Below, one piece after another: positions 1 to 7,447 of a DNA stretch of 64,000 nucleotides. The stretch covers positions 4,588,001-4,652,000 of the forward strand of contig NZ_CP110535.1 of assembly GCF_026104355.1 (NCBI RefSeq), in the 5' to 3' direction. Each line of letters starts with the position of its first letter. Position 1 is the first letter of the stretch. A program made the position numbers and the translations under genes. A model generated the notes under the pieces. That model was not told the DNA's origin. It saw nothing but the letters and a program-made list of their open reading frames with translations, and ran no database searches. Source of the DNA: Halomonas sp. BDJS001. Lineage in GTDB: Bacteria > Pseudomonadota > Gammaproteobacteria > Pseudomonadales > Halomonadaceae.

Positions 1-386
1 GGGGTGCCGTCGTAAACAATATAAACGCCTTGGATACCGGGGCCATCGGGGTTTTCAGCGAGAAACTCGACTAGCGCATTAAGATCGCCAAAGCCCATTT
101 CATAGGCCCCGGATGCCACGCGGTTAATTGCCCCTGCAGAACCACTGCCAGAGTCAATCTGAACGTCTAGCCCTTCTTCGGCAAAGTAGCCCTTCTCAGC
201 GGCCATTAAAAACGGTGCGGAGGGGCCTTCAAAGCGCCAGTCCAGCTGAAAGCGAATCTGGGTGTCGTCGGCATGGCTAATAGCCGGGATTAAAACCAGC
301 GCTGCCGCGCAGCCAGTCAACAGGCGCGCAGGAGAAAAACCGGGCGTTGAAGTAGAAAAACGGCGTTTCGGAGTGGGCGTCATCAT
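1..386 (-). CDS. ABC transporter substrate-binding protein, NMT1/THI5 type (N-terminal part, runs off the window)
   Basis: Read on the minus strand this opens with a basic stretch and a hydrophobic signal segment ending SHADD, as expected for a periplasmic binding protein. The mature part begins with the pattern QLDWRFEGPSAPFLMAAEKG, followed by YFAEEGLDVQ and an INRVASGAYEMGFGD stretch, which is typical of the NMT1/THI5-like family that binds thiamine precursors, taurine/sulfonates, nitrate or related small molecules. The ligand cannot be told from this part. Candidate ATGs lie at 395, 386 and 383; 386 is preferred because an AAGG sits about 9 bases upstream. About 128 residues are visible; the C-terminus lies outside the window. 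Confidence 0.8.
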   Translation of the reverse strand, partial: MMTPTPKRRFSTSTPGFSPARLLTGCAAALVLIPAISHADDTQIRFQLDWRFEGPSAPFLMAAEKGYFAEEGLDVQIDSGSGSAGAINRVASGAYEMGFGDLNALVEFLAENPDGPGIQGVYIVYDGT

Positions 387-398
387 CGTGAGCATACC

Positions 399-408
399 TT
401 GTATACAA
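399..408. promoter_or_regulatory. Perfect palindrome TTGTATACAA, possible GntR-type operator
   Basis: A perfect 10-bp palindrome lies just upstream of the substrate-binding protein start, overlapping its likely promoter/leader. Half-sites of this form (TTGTAT/ATACAA) are typical of FCD-type GntR regulators, which often control catabolite transporters. No GntR gene is in the window, so the assignment is inference from the motif alone. Confidence 0.4.
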
Positions 409-557
409 AATATGCTTTAGCGTTGCAGCAATGCTGCCATTATTACTTTTTTATTTAATTTTCATTCTGTTAGGTGGAAATATAAGTGCCACTTTCCGCC
501 GTCACATAGCCAAAACGGTGCATTTGCACTCAGACAATGCACCAAGTTAAAACATAT

Positions 558-586
558 TAGACGTTGGTCTAAATTGGCGGTATACT
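558..586 (+). promoter_or_regulatory. Sigma-70-like promoter TAGACG-N17-TATACT
   Basis: A -35-like TAGACG (558-563) and a -10-like TATACT (581-586) are separated by exactly 17 bases. Transcription would start near 593 and run straight into the hairpin at 607-635, giving a transcript of only about 40 nt unless it reads through into the BCCT remnant. The promoter is predicted only. Confidence 0.35.
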
Positions 587-606
587 ATGACCAGTTTCCT
601 GTCCTC

Positions 607-635
607 GCGCCATTCCTTGAATGGCGCTTTTTTTT
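607..635 (+). terminator. Intrinsic terminator, 9-bp stem and eight Ts
   Basis: Perfect 9-bp stem GCGCCATTC/GAATGGCGC (607-615 and 619-627) with a 3-base loop, followed by eight Ts (628-635). It lies upstream of the BCCT remnant, so it acts either as a leader attenuator for that gene or as the end of a very short RNA. Confidence 0.7.
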
Positions 636-732
636 ATCTGTTATTTGGCACATTAATCAGCACTTCGCCGCTTAACAAAAGGCGTTGATAGGCTGCTGTT
701 TTAGCCAGCCCTGCCCCTACAAGGTATTCAAC

Positions 733-1094
733 ATGAATCACCCCGCCTCTACCGGCGAAGCCCCTGACACTGACAGTTCTGAGCGGCTTTCACTCGGCGA
801 TTCTATTGTTTTGATCTTGAGCATCGGCTTTATCGTCACGTTTTTTGTCGCTATCACTTTACGACGTGACGTTAGTCGCTGAGTCCATCAGCAAAGGCTT
901 CGCTTGGACAGCGTTAGCCTTGGGTAGCTACTTCTAATTGCTTCTGCTGCTCACTTTCTTTATTGCGATGGGATTGACGGTCACATCTGCCGCAAAAGCC
1001 AAAATCGGCAATTTAAATGCACCAGAAATGAGCACGTTTAAGTGGCTGTCGATTATTTTATGTACGTTACTTGCAGGTGGTGGGGTATTTTTTG
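733..1094 (+). pseudogene. BCCT-family betaine/choline/carnitine transporter, N-terminal fragment
   Basis: ATG 733 begins MNHPASTGEAPDT, then a first membrane helix (SIVLILSIGFIVTFFVAI). A frameshift near 865 moves the homology to the frame reading ESISKGFAWTALALGSYF, a TAA interrupts that helix near 935, and homology continues as LLLLLTFFIAMGLTVTSAAK to LSIILCTLLAGGGVFF. This is the start of a BCCT symporter, which takes up compatible solutes such as glycine betaine. The coding stops exactly at the TTTTTTG repeat (1088-1094). The remainder resumes at 6820 after the insertion. The gene is dead: frameshift, stop codon and insertion. Confidence 0.85.
1088..1094. repeat. 7-bp direct repeat TTTTTTG, left copy
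   Basis: TTTTTTG here and at 6820-6826 brackets the foreign segment. Joining the BCCT parts at one copy restores the family sequence GGGVFFAAGEP in frame, so this marks the insertion point. It is either a target-site duplication or microhomology used in recombination. Confidence 0.75.
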
Positions 1095-1440
1095 TTTCAC
1101 GATGACTCCAGGGCCTTGGTCATGCGCGTCCCATACATCCTCAACTTCCTGGGCCTGCGGGGGACTTGGCAGGAAGGCGACCTCGAAGCCGCGATCATCC
1201 GCGAAATGGAATCTTTCCTGCTGGAGCTGGGCGCGGGCTTTTCCTCCTTGCCCGGCAGAAGCGCGTCCAGATCGACGACGAGGATTTCCACCTTGACCTG
1301 CTGTTCTACAACCGCCATCTACGCCGACTGGTGGCGGTGGAATTGAAGATCGGCGAGTTCAAGGCGGCCTACAAGGGGCCGATGGGGCTTTACTTGCGCT
1401 GGCTGGACAAGCACGAACGCGAGCCGGAAGAAGCCTCGCC
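1095..1440 (+). pseudogene. YhcG/DUF1016-type PD-(D/E)XK nuclease fragment, frameshifted
   Basis: The reading frame gives VPYILNFLGLRGTWQEGDLE and then IIREMESFLLELGAGFS. A 1-base frameshift near 1245 shifts homology to the next frame, which reads LARQKRVQIDDEDFHLDLLF and YNRHLRRLVAVELKIGEFKA. This is the C-terminal nuclease part of the DUF1016 (YhcG) family; the FHLDLLF and VELK residues match the D and ExK of a PD-(D/E)XK core. The N-terminal domain is missing and the end merges into relaxase sequence around 1440. It is non-functional. Confidence 0.8.
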
Positions 1441-1701
1441 GCTGGGGACGTCGCGGCCAACGTCCGCCGGCTGGAAGCCCTGCGCCGGATCGGCATCGTG
1501 GAGCGCGTGGCCGGCGTCTACCGGCGCAGCGTCATGCTCGCCAGTGGTCGTTACGCAATGCTTGATGACGCTATAGGGTTCTCGCTGGTGCCGTGGAAGC
1601 CGGTAATCGAACAGCGTTTAGGTCAGCGGCTCGCCGCGACGGTGCACGGCGACAGAGTTTCATGGGAGACCGGACGCCAGCGTGGGCCATCAGTGGGATG
1701 A
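1441..1701 (+). pseudogene. Relaxase (DUF3363, RlxS-like) C-terminal fragment
   Basis: From about 1441 the frame reads GDVAANVRRLEALRRIG, then GVYRRSVMLASGRYAMLDD, then FSLVPWKPVIEQRLGQ and a final GRQRGPSVG before TGA at 1699-1701. The SGRYAMLDD and VPWKPVIE patterns are typical of the extreme C-terminus of DUF3363 relaxases, which nick oriT of Tn4371-like conjugative elements. Only about 87 residues survive and the nuclease domain is absent. It ends 12 bases into the convergent gene at 1690. Confidence 0.7.
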
Positions 1702-2091
1702 CTTTCCCTCCTTTGGGAGCAATTCTCTAGCCATTTCTATTGCCTCCTCACGTGAAGCAGCAAGAAGTAGAGGGTAGCCCCAGAACTTGGCGAAAAGGAC
1801 TGCGAATGCCTTGTAGCTCATGCGTTTGGCCTGGTTCGGTTCGATCTGAATCATTGCCAGAACCAGCTTTCGCAATTCAACCTTGTGCTTTTTCATCCAG
1901 AGCGCGAGGTGTTTCTTCTCTTCCGGCGAGTGCTCGTGTTCTTCTGCAGGTGGGGTATCGCTCAAGATGACGAAGGGCTCCCCGCGCTGCAAATTGGCCT
2001 CGAACTCGTCGAAGTCCTGCTGGTGATCATGTCCAGGTTCTTGCGTGATATTCATCCAGACCAGGGGGAAGTCAGAGCTATCCATCGACAT
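1690..2091 (-). CDS. Small STAS/SpoIIAA-like protein of unknown function
   Basis: This 133-residue protein begins MSMDSSDFPLVWMNITQEPG after an AAAGGAAA ribosome site. Its build (a short beta-rich start, a QRGEPFVILSD strand, an EEKKHLALWMKKHKVELRKL helix and a C-terminal AASREEAIEMARELL helix) resembles small SpoIIAA-like domains in which a protein reports its own protected state, but no specific family is firmly recognised. Its start overlaps the end of the upstream membrane-protein gene by 14 bases, so the two are translationally coupled and lie downstream of the siderophore receptor. A role linked to siderophore uptake is guessed from the operon only. Confidence 0.6.
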   Translation of the reverse strand: MSMDSSDFPLVWMNITQEPGHDHQQDFDEFEANLQRGEPFVILSDTPPAEEHEHSPEEKKHLALWMKKHKVELRKLVLAMIQIEPNQAKRMSYKAFAVLFAKFWGYPLLLAASREEAIEMARELLPKEGKSSH

Positions 2092-2533
2092 GGTTGTTTC
2101 CTTTGCCGTTGATGCGACGCCAGGTGGTCACAATAGCGAACACGCCGGGCAATGTAATGAAGAAGACTGCTGAGAAGGCAATGTGCCAACCGTCGCGCAA
2201 CCCATCGAAGACTCCCCCGAGGGTATTCAGAACCACAAGCAGGCTACCGAGGATCAGCACAATCCGCTGAGTCATGCGGGTTCCGTTCAGAGCTAGAAGC
2301 ACCGTGATGATCCAGCAACCATAGAACGCGGAAAACATCCACAGCACTCCAGGCTCAAACGTAATTGCCAGTATTTCTCCTTGCGCTCTCACGAAGTCGT
2401 TGACGTAAAAGAACAACTGGATGGTGACGAAAAGTACGGCACCAACGGCTGTCGTCACCCAGGATAAGGCGGCCTTATTTGGGGTGTTCGTGGTGAGCTC
2501 TTGTTCGGTGTACAGGGGGGGATGAGTGGGCAT
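2078..2533 (-). CDS. Four-helix inner-membrane protein, siderophore receptor operon
   Basis: The protein has 151 residues if it starts at ATG 2533, which has AGAAAGAT just upstream; the longer frame would need a TTG. Four hydrophobic helices are visible: AALSWVTTAVGAVLFVTIQL, the segment around VLWMFSAFYGCWIITVLLA, IVLILGSLLVVLNTLGGVF and AFSAVFFITLPGVFAIVTT. The C-terminus is basic (WRRINGKGNN) and probably cytoplasmic. It lies about 70 bases after the receptor gene and overlaps the following small gene. No family name can be given; small membrane proteins like this are often found beside FpvA/FhuE-type receptors. Confidence 0.65.
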   Translation of the reverse strand: MPTHPPLYTEQELTTNTPNKAALSWVTTAVGAVLFVTIQLFFYVNDFVRAQGEILAITFEPGVLWMFSAFYGCWIITVLLALNGTRMTQRIVLILGSLLVVLNTLGGVFDGLRDGWHIAFSAVFFITLPGVFAIVTTWRRINGKGNNHVDG

Positions 2534-2606
2534 AAGATCTTTCTCGATAATCAATGGTTATAGGGTAGGGGATTTCCAACTGTTGCAGCGTTCGCCTGAA
2601 AGCAAA

Positions 2607-4820
2607 TCAATACCTGTAGTTCAGCGTCACCATCACATTGCGTGGTGAGCCATAACCCACGGTGTCGAAATCGCCCTTCTGTAGCGCGTATTGCTTGTCA
2701 AAAACGTTGTTGATGTTGATGGCTACGTTGGTCTGCCCCGTGATGGAGTAACGTCCCATCAGTGATACCAGCGCATAGGAATCCTGTTCCCCGCCCAACG
2801 AACTGGTGCCAGTGTTGGGCGCTTGGTAGAAGCTGCTTTGCCATTTGACGCCTCCGCCTAGCGTCAACTTGCTCCAATCCCCTGGCAACTGGTAGGTGGT
2901 GAAAAGCTGAGCGGTGGTGCGCGGTAGTTGTGAATTCAAGCGGACACCATCGCTATCTTGCGCCGTAAAATGAGCGATACCTGCGTAGATGTTCCAGCCA
3001 CGCGCCAGTTCGCCCTGCAAGTCCAGCTCAATCCCGCGCGACTTCGTTCCATCCGCGCCTTGATAAGCTTGGGCACCGCTTGGCGTATAGGTTCCCGCTA
3101 CTATCTGTGCCGCGTTGTCCAGCTTGGTCTCGAACAAGGCCACCGACGCATTAAGACGCCCATCCATGTAAGCGCCTTTGAGGCCAATTTCCGTGGTTTT
3201 CCCCTTCGACGGGGTGAGCACGTTGCCGCTACTGTCGCGATAGTCGGTTTGCGGATTGAATATCCCTGTGTAGCTCACGTAGGCCGAATAGGTCTTGTTG
3301 ATGTCGTAAATCAAGCCGGCATACGGAGTGAACTCACTGCTCTTCTTGTAATGCAACGACGAATCACCGGTGGCATCGTCGATCTCGTAGTTGCTGAAGC
3401 GGCCGCCGACAATGAGTTTCAGTGGCTCGGCCAGCGAGAAGCGGGCTGCGTTGTAGACACCGCTCTGCTTGGTTCGGGTGCGGGTCGGTATCCGCGCCAT
3501 GGCATCGAAGTCAGGGCGGGGAAAGGCAGGGCTCAGCTCATAGACATTCACTGGCGCAATGCCCGCATAGAACGGCGCGATATCCTCCTGGTTAGCCGTG
3601 CGGCGCGAGCTCGTCGCGCCCACCACCAGGTCATGCTGGCGACCGAACAGCTCGAAGGGGCCGCTCGCCATCACGTCGAAGGTGTTCTGACGGCTGTGAC
3701 CTTCGGACGCCAGCGCTACCGGATAAGCACCGGAGGGATAAAAGCCTAGTCCTGTGGCGCGGTCGGGGCGGCCAATCAGTCCGAGCAGCTCGGCATCGAA
3801 ATCGGTGCGGTAATGGTTAGCGACAGCCCGGATGTTCCACCCGTTGTCAAAGCGATGTTCGATATCGGCAAACGCCGTCTTGAGGGTATTATCCCAGTGG
3901 CTCCAGTCCTGCGCATAATTCTTGGAGCGTGAATATTCCGCCTGGGTGCCGTCGCTGAACCAAAGTGGCAGTCCTCCCCAGGTGGCGCCCTTCGGTGTGA
4001 TGTTCTGATAGTCATAGCCAAGGCTCACCATCGTATCCGGCGTTAGATCCGCCTCAATGATGCCGTAGAATGACTTTCTCTCCGGTTTGTAGCCGTCGAG
4101 ATACGAATGCCCATCTTGGTATGTGCCGACGAGGCGCGCGCGGATGCGATCGTCCTCGGTCAACGGCGTCGAGATGTCGCCTATGCCGCGATAGGTGTTC
4201 CAACTCCCAGCACCAAGTGAAGCGGCAACTGAGAAGTCACGAGTCGGTCGCTTGCGCACCAAATTGATGGCGGCCGACGGGTTGCCGGTGCCGGTCAGCA
4301 AGCCGGATCCGCCACGCACGACTTCAACACGATCATAGAATGCGGTGTCGATAGAACCGATGCCGCTCCCATTGACGATGTTGCCGATGTCGGTGGGGAT
4401 GCCGTCGTACTGAACGTTGTTGATCAGGAAACCGCGCGAATAGAAACTAGTTCGTTCGCTGTCAGACTGGTACGACGCAACGCCCGTGGTGTTATCCAGC
4501 ACGTCTTGCACCGAATTCAACTGCTGATCATCCATGCGTTGGCGTGTGATCACCGTCACCGCCTGGGGTGTTTCCTGCAGGGACAGCGGCAGGTGCGTTG
4601 CTGCCGCTGTCTCGCCCGTCGTATAGGAGCCAGTACCTTCGGTGGTCGCCGTATCCATGCGGCCCGTTACGGTTATGGCAGGCAAAGCAATCTCCCCTTG
4701 AGATATTCCCCCTGCCCTGGGTTGGATCTGCGCTGACTCGGCGGCGAATACGCCCTGCACGCTTATGAGACATGCCGCCGCAACTGCCGAGCCAAGCACG
4801 GTGCGGGGTGCGCTCCTCAT
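2607..4820 (-). CDS. TonB-dependent siderophore receptor, FpvA/FhuE-like
   Basis: This outer-membrane receptor imports a ferric siderophore using TonB energy. It has 737 residues from ATG 4820, chosen because GTCCTT on the plus strand (AAGGAC on the coding strand) sits 4-5 bases before it and a signal peptide (RTVLGSAVAAACLISVQGVF) follows at once; upstream in-frame starts lack a ribosome site. After a TonB-box-like LPAITVTGRM, the plug reads SLQETPQAVTVITRQRMDDQ, then YSRGFLINNVQYDGIPTDIG and VEVVRGGSGLLTGTGNPSAA. The barrel ends in NVMVTLNYRY with the usual terminal aromatic residue. There is no N-terminal STN signalling domain, so surface signalling to a sigma factor is unlikely; the upstream AraC gene is a more likely regulator. 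Substrate unknown, probably a hydroxamate or mixed-type xenosiderophore. Confidence 0.9.
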   Translation of the reverse strand: MRSAPRTVLGSAVAAACLISVQGVFAAESAQIQPRAGGISQGEIALPAITVTGRMDTATTEGTGSYTTGETAAATHLPLSLQETPQAVTVITRQRMDDQQLNSVQDVLDNTTGVASYQSDSERTSFYSRGFLINNVQYDGIPTDIGNIVNGSGIGSIDTAFYDRVEVVRGGSGLLTGTGNPSAAINLVRKRPTRDFSVAASLGAGSWNTYRGIGDISTPLTEDDRIRARLVGTYQDGHSYLDGYKPERKSFYGIIEADLTPDTMVSLGYDYQNITPKGATWGGLPLWFSDGTQAEYSRSKNYAQDWSHWDNTLKTAFADIEHRFDNGWNIRAVANHYRTDFDAELLGLIGRPDRATGLGFYPSGAYPVALASEGHSRQNTFDVMASGPFELFGRQHDLVVGATSSRRTANQEDIAPFYAGIAPVNVYELSPAFPRPDFDAMARIPTRTRTKQSGVYNAARFSLAEPLKLIVGGRFSNYEIDDATGDSSLHYKKSSEFTPYAGLIYDINKTYSAYVSYTGIFNPQTDYRDSSGNVLTPSKGKTTEIGLKGAYMDGRLNASVALFETKLDNAAQIVAGTYTPSGAQAYQGADGTKSRGIELDLQGELARGWNIYAGIAHFTAQDSDGVRLNSQLPRTTAQLFTTYQLPGDWSKLTLGGGVKWQSSFYQAPNTGTSSLGGEQDSYALVSLMGRYSITGQTNVAININNVFDKQYALQKGDFDTVGYGSPRNVMVTLNYRY

Positions 4821-5240
4821 AGTGTCCTTGCAGTGCCTGCCCAAACGAGAACGGACGGAGCGCTCGTTCGGCATATTTTTTGGCCAACGGTACTTCCCAG
4901 TGGTTGTGATGGTGGTCATAAACAATACTCATTTGCACTTAGATGCCACATTAAACACTGGGGATAAGTCTGTCACATAGCGAAACCAGGCCAGATTGTT
5001 ATTCATTTAGGCCAGGAGCGGTGTTTTTAGCAGAATGGCCGTAATGAAAAATATACTAGTTTAGTTTTGCAATGATGCATTTGGTCAGCGTCGTTACGCT
5101 ACGCTCTCGACGAGGAGTCAATCTTCACCATTACCACGACCTGTGCGAAATGTCGGAAACATCGCTAGGAAGGAAAGCTGACGATGGATATCGACCGGCG
5201 CTCACGAGCTAAGATACCCTGACCCAATCAGGGGGGAGAT
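4821..5240. other. Intergenic region upstream of the siderophore receptor
   Basis: About 420 bases between the receptor start and the end of the AraC gene. It should hold the receptor promoter on the minus strand. AT-rich patches near 4917-4935 and 4995-5010 resemble Fur boxes only weakly (about half the consensus positions), so none is called. A 6-bp-stem hairpin at 5217-5233 lies just after the AraC gene. Confidence 0.5.
5217..5233 (-). terminator. Hairpin after the AraC-family gene
   Basis: CCCTGA/TCAGGG stem with a 5-base loop lies 8 bases beyond the AraC stop codon. On the minus strand it is followed by a mixed, not T-rich, stretch, so termination is weakly supported. Confidence 0.35.
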
Positions 5241-6080
5241 TTAATCGGGAAGCGTGATGCCGGGAACGGAGGCGAGCTCCGCGCCGCTCATGCGATCAGA
5301 GAGGTATCGTGCCGGAGGCTTGCCCACCGCTTTGCGGAACATCGTTACGAACCCGCTCGCGTTTTCGTACCCCAGCTCCAATGCCACCGTTTGCACGCTT
5401 TCCCCCTTGGTCAGACGTTGAAGGGCAAGGATCACATGCAACTGCCGACGCCAGCGTCCGAAGCTCATGCCAATGTCGTGCAGCAGAAGACGGCTCATGC
5501 TTCTCTCGCTCATGCCAATGCGAATAGCCCAGTCGGCTTTCGAGGTTTTGTTTGTGGGATCGGCCAACATCATTTCTGCCAGGTGGCGCAATCGCGAGTC
5601 GCGCGGCATGGGCAGATGCAGGTCTTCCACTGGCGCTGCAACCAGCTCATCAAGCAATGTGGCAATTAAGCGGTCTTCCCGACCTCCCAGAGGGTACAAC
5701 TCAGGAAAACCGGCCGCCCGGAGTAGCAATTCGCGCAGTAATGGCGATACAGAAATCGTGCAACAGGTTTTTGGAAGATCCGGTGTGGCGTCTGGCTCAA
5801 CAAATAGGCAATAGCATTCCGTTTCACCCGCACCTCGCGCCGCATGTGGCAAATCTCCCGGTATCCATATGGCACACTGCGGCGGCACGATCCAGACGCC
5901 GTCTTCAATTTCGCAGTTGAGGATGCCTCGTACGGAGTAGATCAGCTGCGCCTTGCGATGCTGATGTCTCGCGTTCTCCCAGTCCTTTCCTACCGATGTG
6001 GCACTCAAGGCAACAACGGGGCGCGACACGCTATCGACGTCCCTTGGCACAGTTAGATCGGTGATTGCGACGCTCGACAT
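5241..6080 (-). CDS. AraC-family transcriptional regulator with N-terminal cupin domain
   Basis: The protein has 279 residues from the first ATG (6080); the open frame extends to a TTG at 6107. The N-terminal half is a cupin sensor domain (HQHRKAQLIYSVRG, then VWIVPPQCAIWIPGDLPHAA). The C-terminal hundred residues hold two helix-turn-helix motifs, the first around SKADWAIRIGMSERSMSRLL and the second around QTVALELGYENASGFVTMFR, followed by the AraC signature end GKPPARYLSDR. This is the short cupin/AraC type (NimR-like) rather than the PchR type normally tied to siderophores. It lies in the same direction as the receptor operon and 420 bases upstream of it, so control of that operon is plausible. 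Confidence 0.85.
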   Translation of the reverse strand: MSSVAITDLTVPRDVDSVSRPVVALSATSVGKDWENARHQHRKAQLIYSVRGILNCEIEDGVWIVPPQCAIWIPGDLPHAARGAGETECYCLFVEPDATPDLPKTCCTISVSPLLRELLLRAAGFPELYPLGGREDRLIATLLDELVAAPVEDLHLPMPRDSRLRHLAEMMLADPTNKTSKADWAIRIGMSERSMSRLLLHDIGMSFGRWRRQLHVILALQRLTKGESVQTVALELGYENASGFVTMFRKAVGKPPARYLSDRMSGAELASVPGITLPD

Positions 6081-6349
6081 GTTGTTTCGTAGAACCACGG
6101 ATGGCAAATTAAGCGTTGGCCTAAACGAGAAATATTATGGCCATCTTGCTCAGTGGCGTCCAGTGTTTGCAAAGCTAAGGTGCGATTGACGGGCTGCAGG
6201 GGATGACTTCGTGCCCCCAAGCGAGCCAGCACGCCTCGGCGTCCTTGGCTGGGATGCGCTACACACCGGCGTGGCGTGGCTGGTTTCCACACGGTTGTCG
6301 GTGCCACCCAGAGCAATGAGGACGGCGGATCAACTGGGGAGGGCGTGCA
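6081..6349. other. Relic sequence with no recognisable gene
   Basis: The stretch between the AraC start and the LysR fragment gives no convincing translation in any frame. In Tn4371-like elements a traF protease gene lies at the matching position, but no traF motif could be recognised here. Confidence 0.35.
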
Positions 6350-6541
6350 ATGGAACTGCGACATCTTCGCTGATTTCTCGCCGTGGCTGAAGAACTGTAC
6401 TTTGCCCGCGTAGCCATGCGATTGCACATCGAGCAGTCGCGGCTTTCGCAGCAAATCAAAGGGCTGCACGACGTAGGCTTCGCACAGTCCGATGAGGTTG
6501 GTGACAGCATCGTGATCGCCGGCGCATGGAGTGCAACGTAA
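6350..6541 (+). pseudogene. LysR-type regulator fragment (TraR-like), internally deleted
   Basis: ATG 6350 reads MELRHLR, a TGA, then FLAVAEELYFARVAMRLHIE and QSRLSQQIKGL, which is the winged helix-turn-helix start of a LysR regulator. At about residue 42 it jumps to GFAQSDEVGDSIV, which looks like the effector-binding half, and stops at TAA 6539-6541. So the gene has a nonsense codon and a large internal deletion. In Tn4371-type elements a LysR-type gene (traR) sits directly before traG, as here. Confidence 0.7.
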
Positions 6542-6568
6542 TGGACAGCGGCAACCCACGGACATCAA

Positions 6569-6778
6569 CTACGCCTTGGCTCGCCCTGGTTCGACTTCTT
6601 TGGCACGCCGGTCTATTACCCCTGGCGAATGTTCGAGTGGTGGTTCTTCTTCGACGCCTATGCGCCGCATATCTTCCACATAGATGATGTGATCGCGGGC
6701 GGCAGCGACCTTCTGGCCGTGGTGGTCGCCATCGCCATGTCGGTATGGCGCTCGCACAGTCGCGCCTCGTCACGACCT
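6569..6778 (+). pseudogene. TraG/VirD4 conjugal coupling protein, N-terminal fragment
   Basis: The frame reads SPWFDFFGTPVYYPWRMFEW, then WFFFDAYAPHIFHIDDVIAG and a hydrophobic helix VVVAIAMSVWRSH. The PW-xx-FEWW-xx-FDAYAP pattern is typical of the N-terminal membrane region of TraG coupling proteins of Trb-type conjugation systems. The ATPase domain is missing because the sequence runs into the BCCT gene at 6820. It is the right-hand end of the inserted segment. Confidence 0.7.
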
Positions 6779-6819
6779 AAGGCTCGGCGCGCTGCGCTGA
6801 TACCGCCGACAACAGGCCC

Positions 6820-6826
6820 TTTTTTG
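6820..6826. repeat. 7-bp direct repeat TTTTTTG, right copy
   Basis: Right-hand copy of the repeat at 1088-1094; the BCCT reading frame resumes directly from it (FFAAGEPVYHF). Confidence 0.75.
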
Positions 6827-7423
6827 CCGCCGGGGAGCCGGTTTACCACTTCATCGTCACGCCGCCCGCCTTTGAGAGCGAAGCAGGCACGGAGGAAGCC
6901 GTTTCCAACGCCTTGGCACAGTCGTTTATGCACTGGGGATTTATTGGCTGGGCGGTATTGGGATCGCTAACCGCTATCGTGCTGGCCCATTCGCACTATG
7001 TGAAAGGCCAGCCGTTACAGCCACGCACCCTGCTCTATCCACTAGTGGGAGAGCAGCTAATGCGTGGCCCTCTGGGTGGCATCATTGATGCCTGCTGTGT
7101 CATCGCCGTCGTGGCCGGCACAGTGGGCTCGATTGGTTTTTTAGCGACTCAGGTCAGTTTTGGCCTGCATGAAGTGTTCGGCCTTCCCAACAGCTACGGG
7201 GGCGGGCCACGACGATCCAAACCCTTATATTCGCGCCTTCTGGGGAATCGCCATGGCAGTTATGGCGGCGGTGCTGTTATATATGGGCGCTGGTCAAATT
7301 TCGGCCCTTCAACAATTTATTGTTATTACCGCGATTCCGGTGTCGTTGATTCTACTGCCGTCACTTTGGAATGGCCCGCAGGCGGCCTACGCCATGGCCC
7401 ATGAACAGGGCATTATTGATTAA
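6820..7423 (+). pseudogene. BCCT-family transporter, C-terminal remnants
   Basis: The sequence resumes the BCCT protein with FAAGEPVYHFIVTPPAFESE and continues through SFMHWGFIGWAVLGSLTAIV to SFGLHEVFGLPNSYG near 7198. It then changes frame and jumps to PYIRAFWGIAMAVMAAVLLY and the C-terminal SLWNGPQAAYAMAHEQGIID, ending at 7423. Compared with normal BCCT proteins (500-650 residues), roughly the middle 250 residues, including the substrate-binding helices, are missing at about 7200. So this gene carries both an insertion and an internal deletion. Confidence 0.85.
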
Positions 7424-7447
7424 GAGAGCTGCGCTACAGTGCTTACC

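Larger units (their letters stand above)
396..732. other. Intergenic region with promoter-like sequence and a hairpin
   Basis: No open reading frame of note. It holds the palindrome at 399-408, an AT-rich stretch, a sigma-70-like promoter (558-586), a terminator hairpin (607-635) and the leader of the broken BCCT gene, whose AAGG Shine-Dalgarno lies about 9 bases before ATG 733. Confidence 0.5.
1095..6819. mobile_element. 5.7-kb inserted segment with ICE (Tn4371-like) relics and siderophore receptor cargo
   Basis: The segment splits the BCCT gene exactly between two TTTTTTG copies. In order it contains a frameshifted YhcG-type nuclease fragment, the C-terminus of a DUF3363 relaxase, a minus-strand operon (siderophore receptor, membrane protein, small STAS-like protein), an AraC regulator, a LysR-type fragment and the N-terminus of a TraG coupling protein. 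Relaxase, LysR-type TraR and TraG occur in this order in Tn4371-family integrative conjugative elements. No transposase, integrase or terminal inverted repeat was found, so the present piece cannot move on its own. The name Tn4371-like is inference from gene order and family resemblance. Confidence 0.75.

Noticed and set aside
2958-3749. Long open frame (263 codons) on the plus strand
   Set aside because: It lies wholly opposite the TonB receptor gene, has a basic, His/Arg-rich composition without domains, and no ribosome site; it is a shadow frame.
4995-5010. Fur box upstream of the first siderophore receptor
   Set aside because: Best alignments reach only about 8 of 14 consensus positions, no better than chance in AT-rich sequence.
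1095-6819. Insertion as a complete transposon
   Set aside because: The ends (TTTCACGATGACTCC and, reversed, GGGCCTGTTGTCGG) are not inverted repeats of each other, and no transposase or integrase is present.
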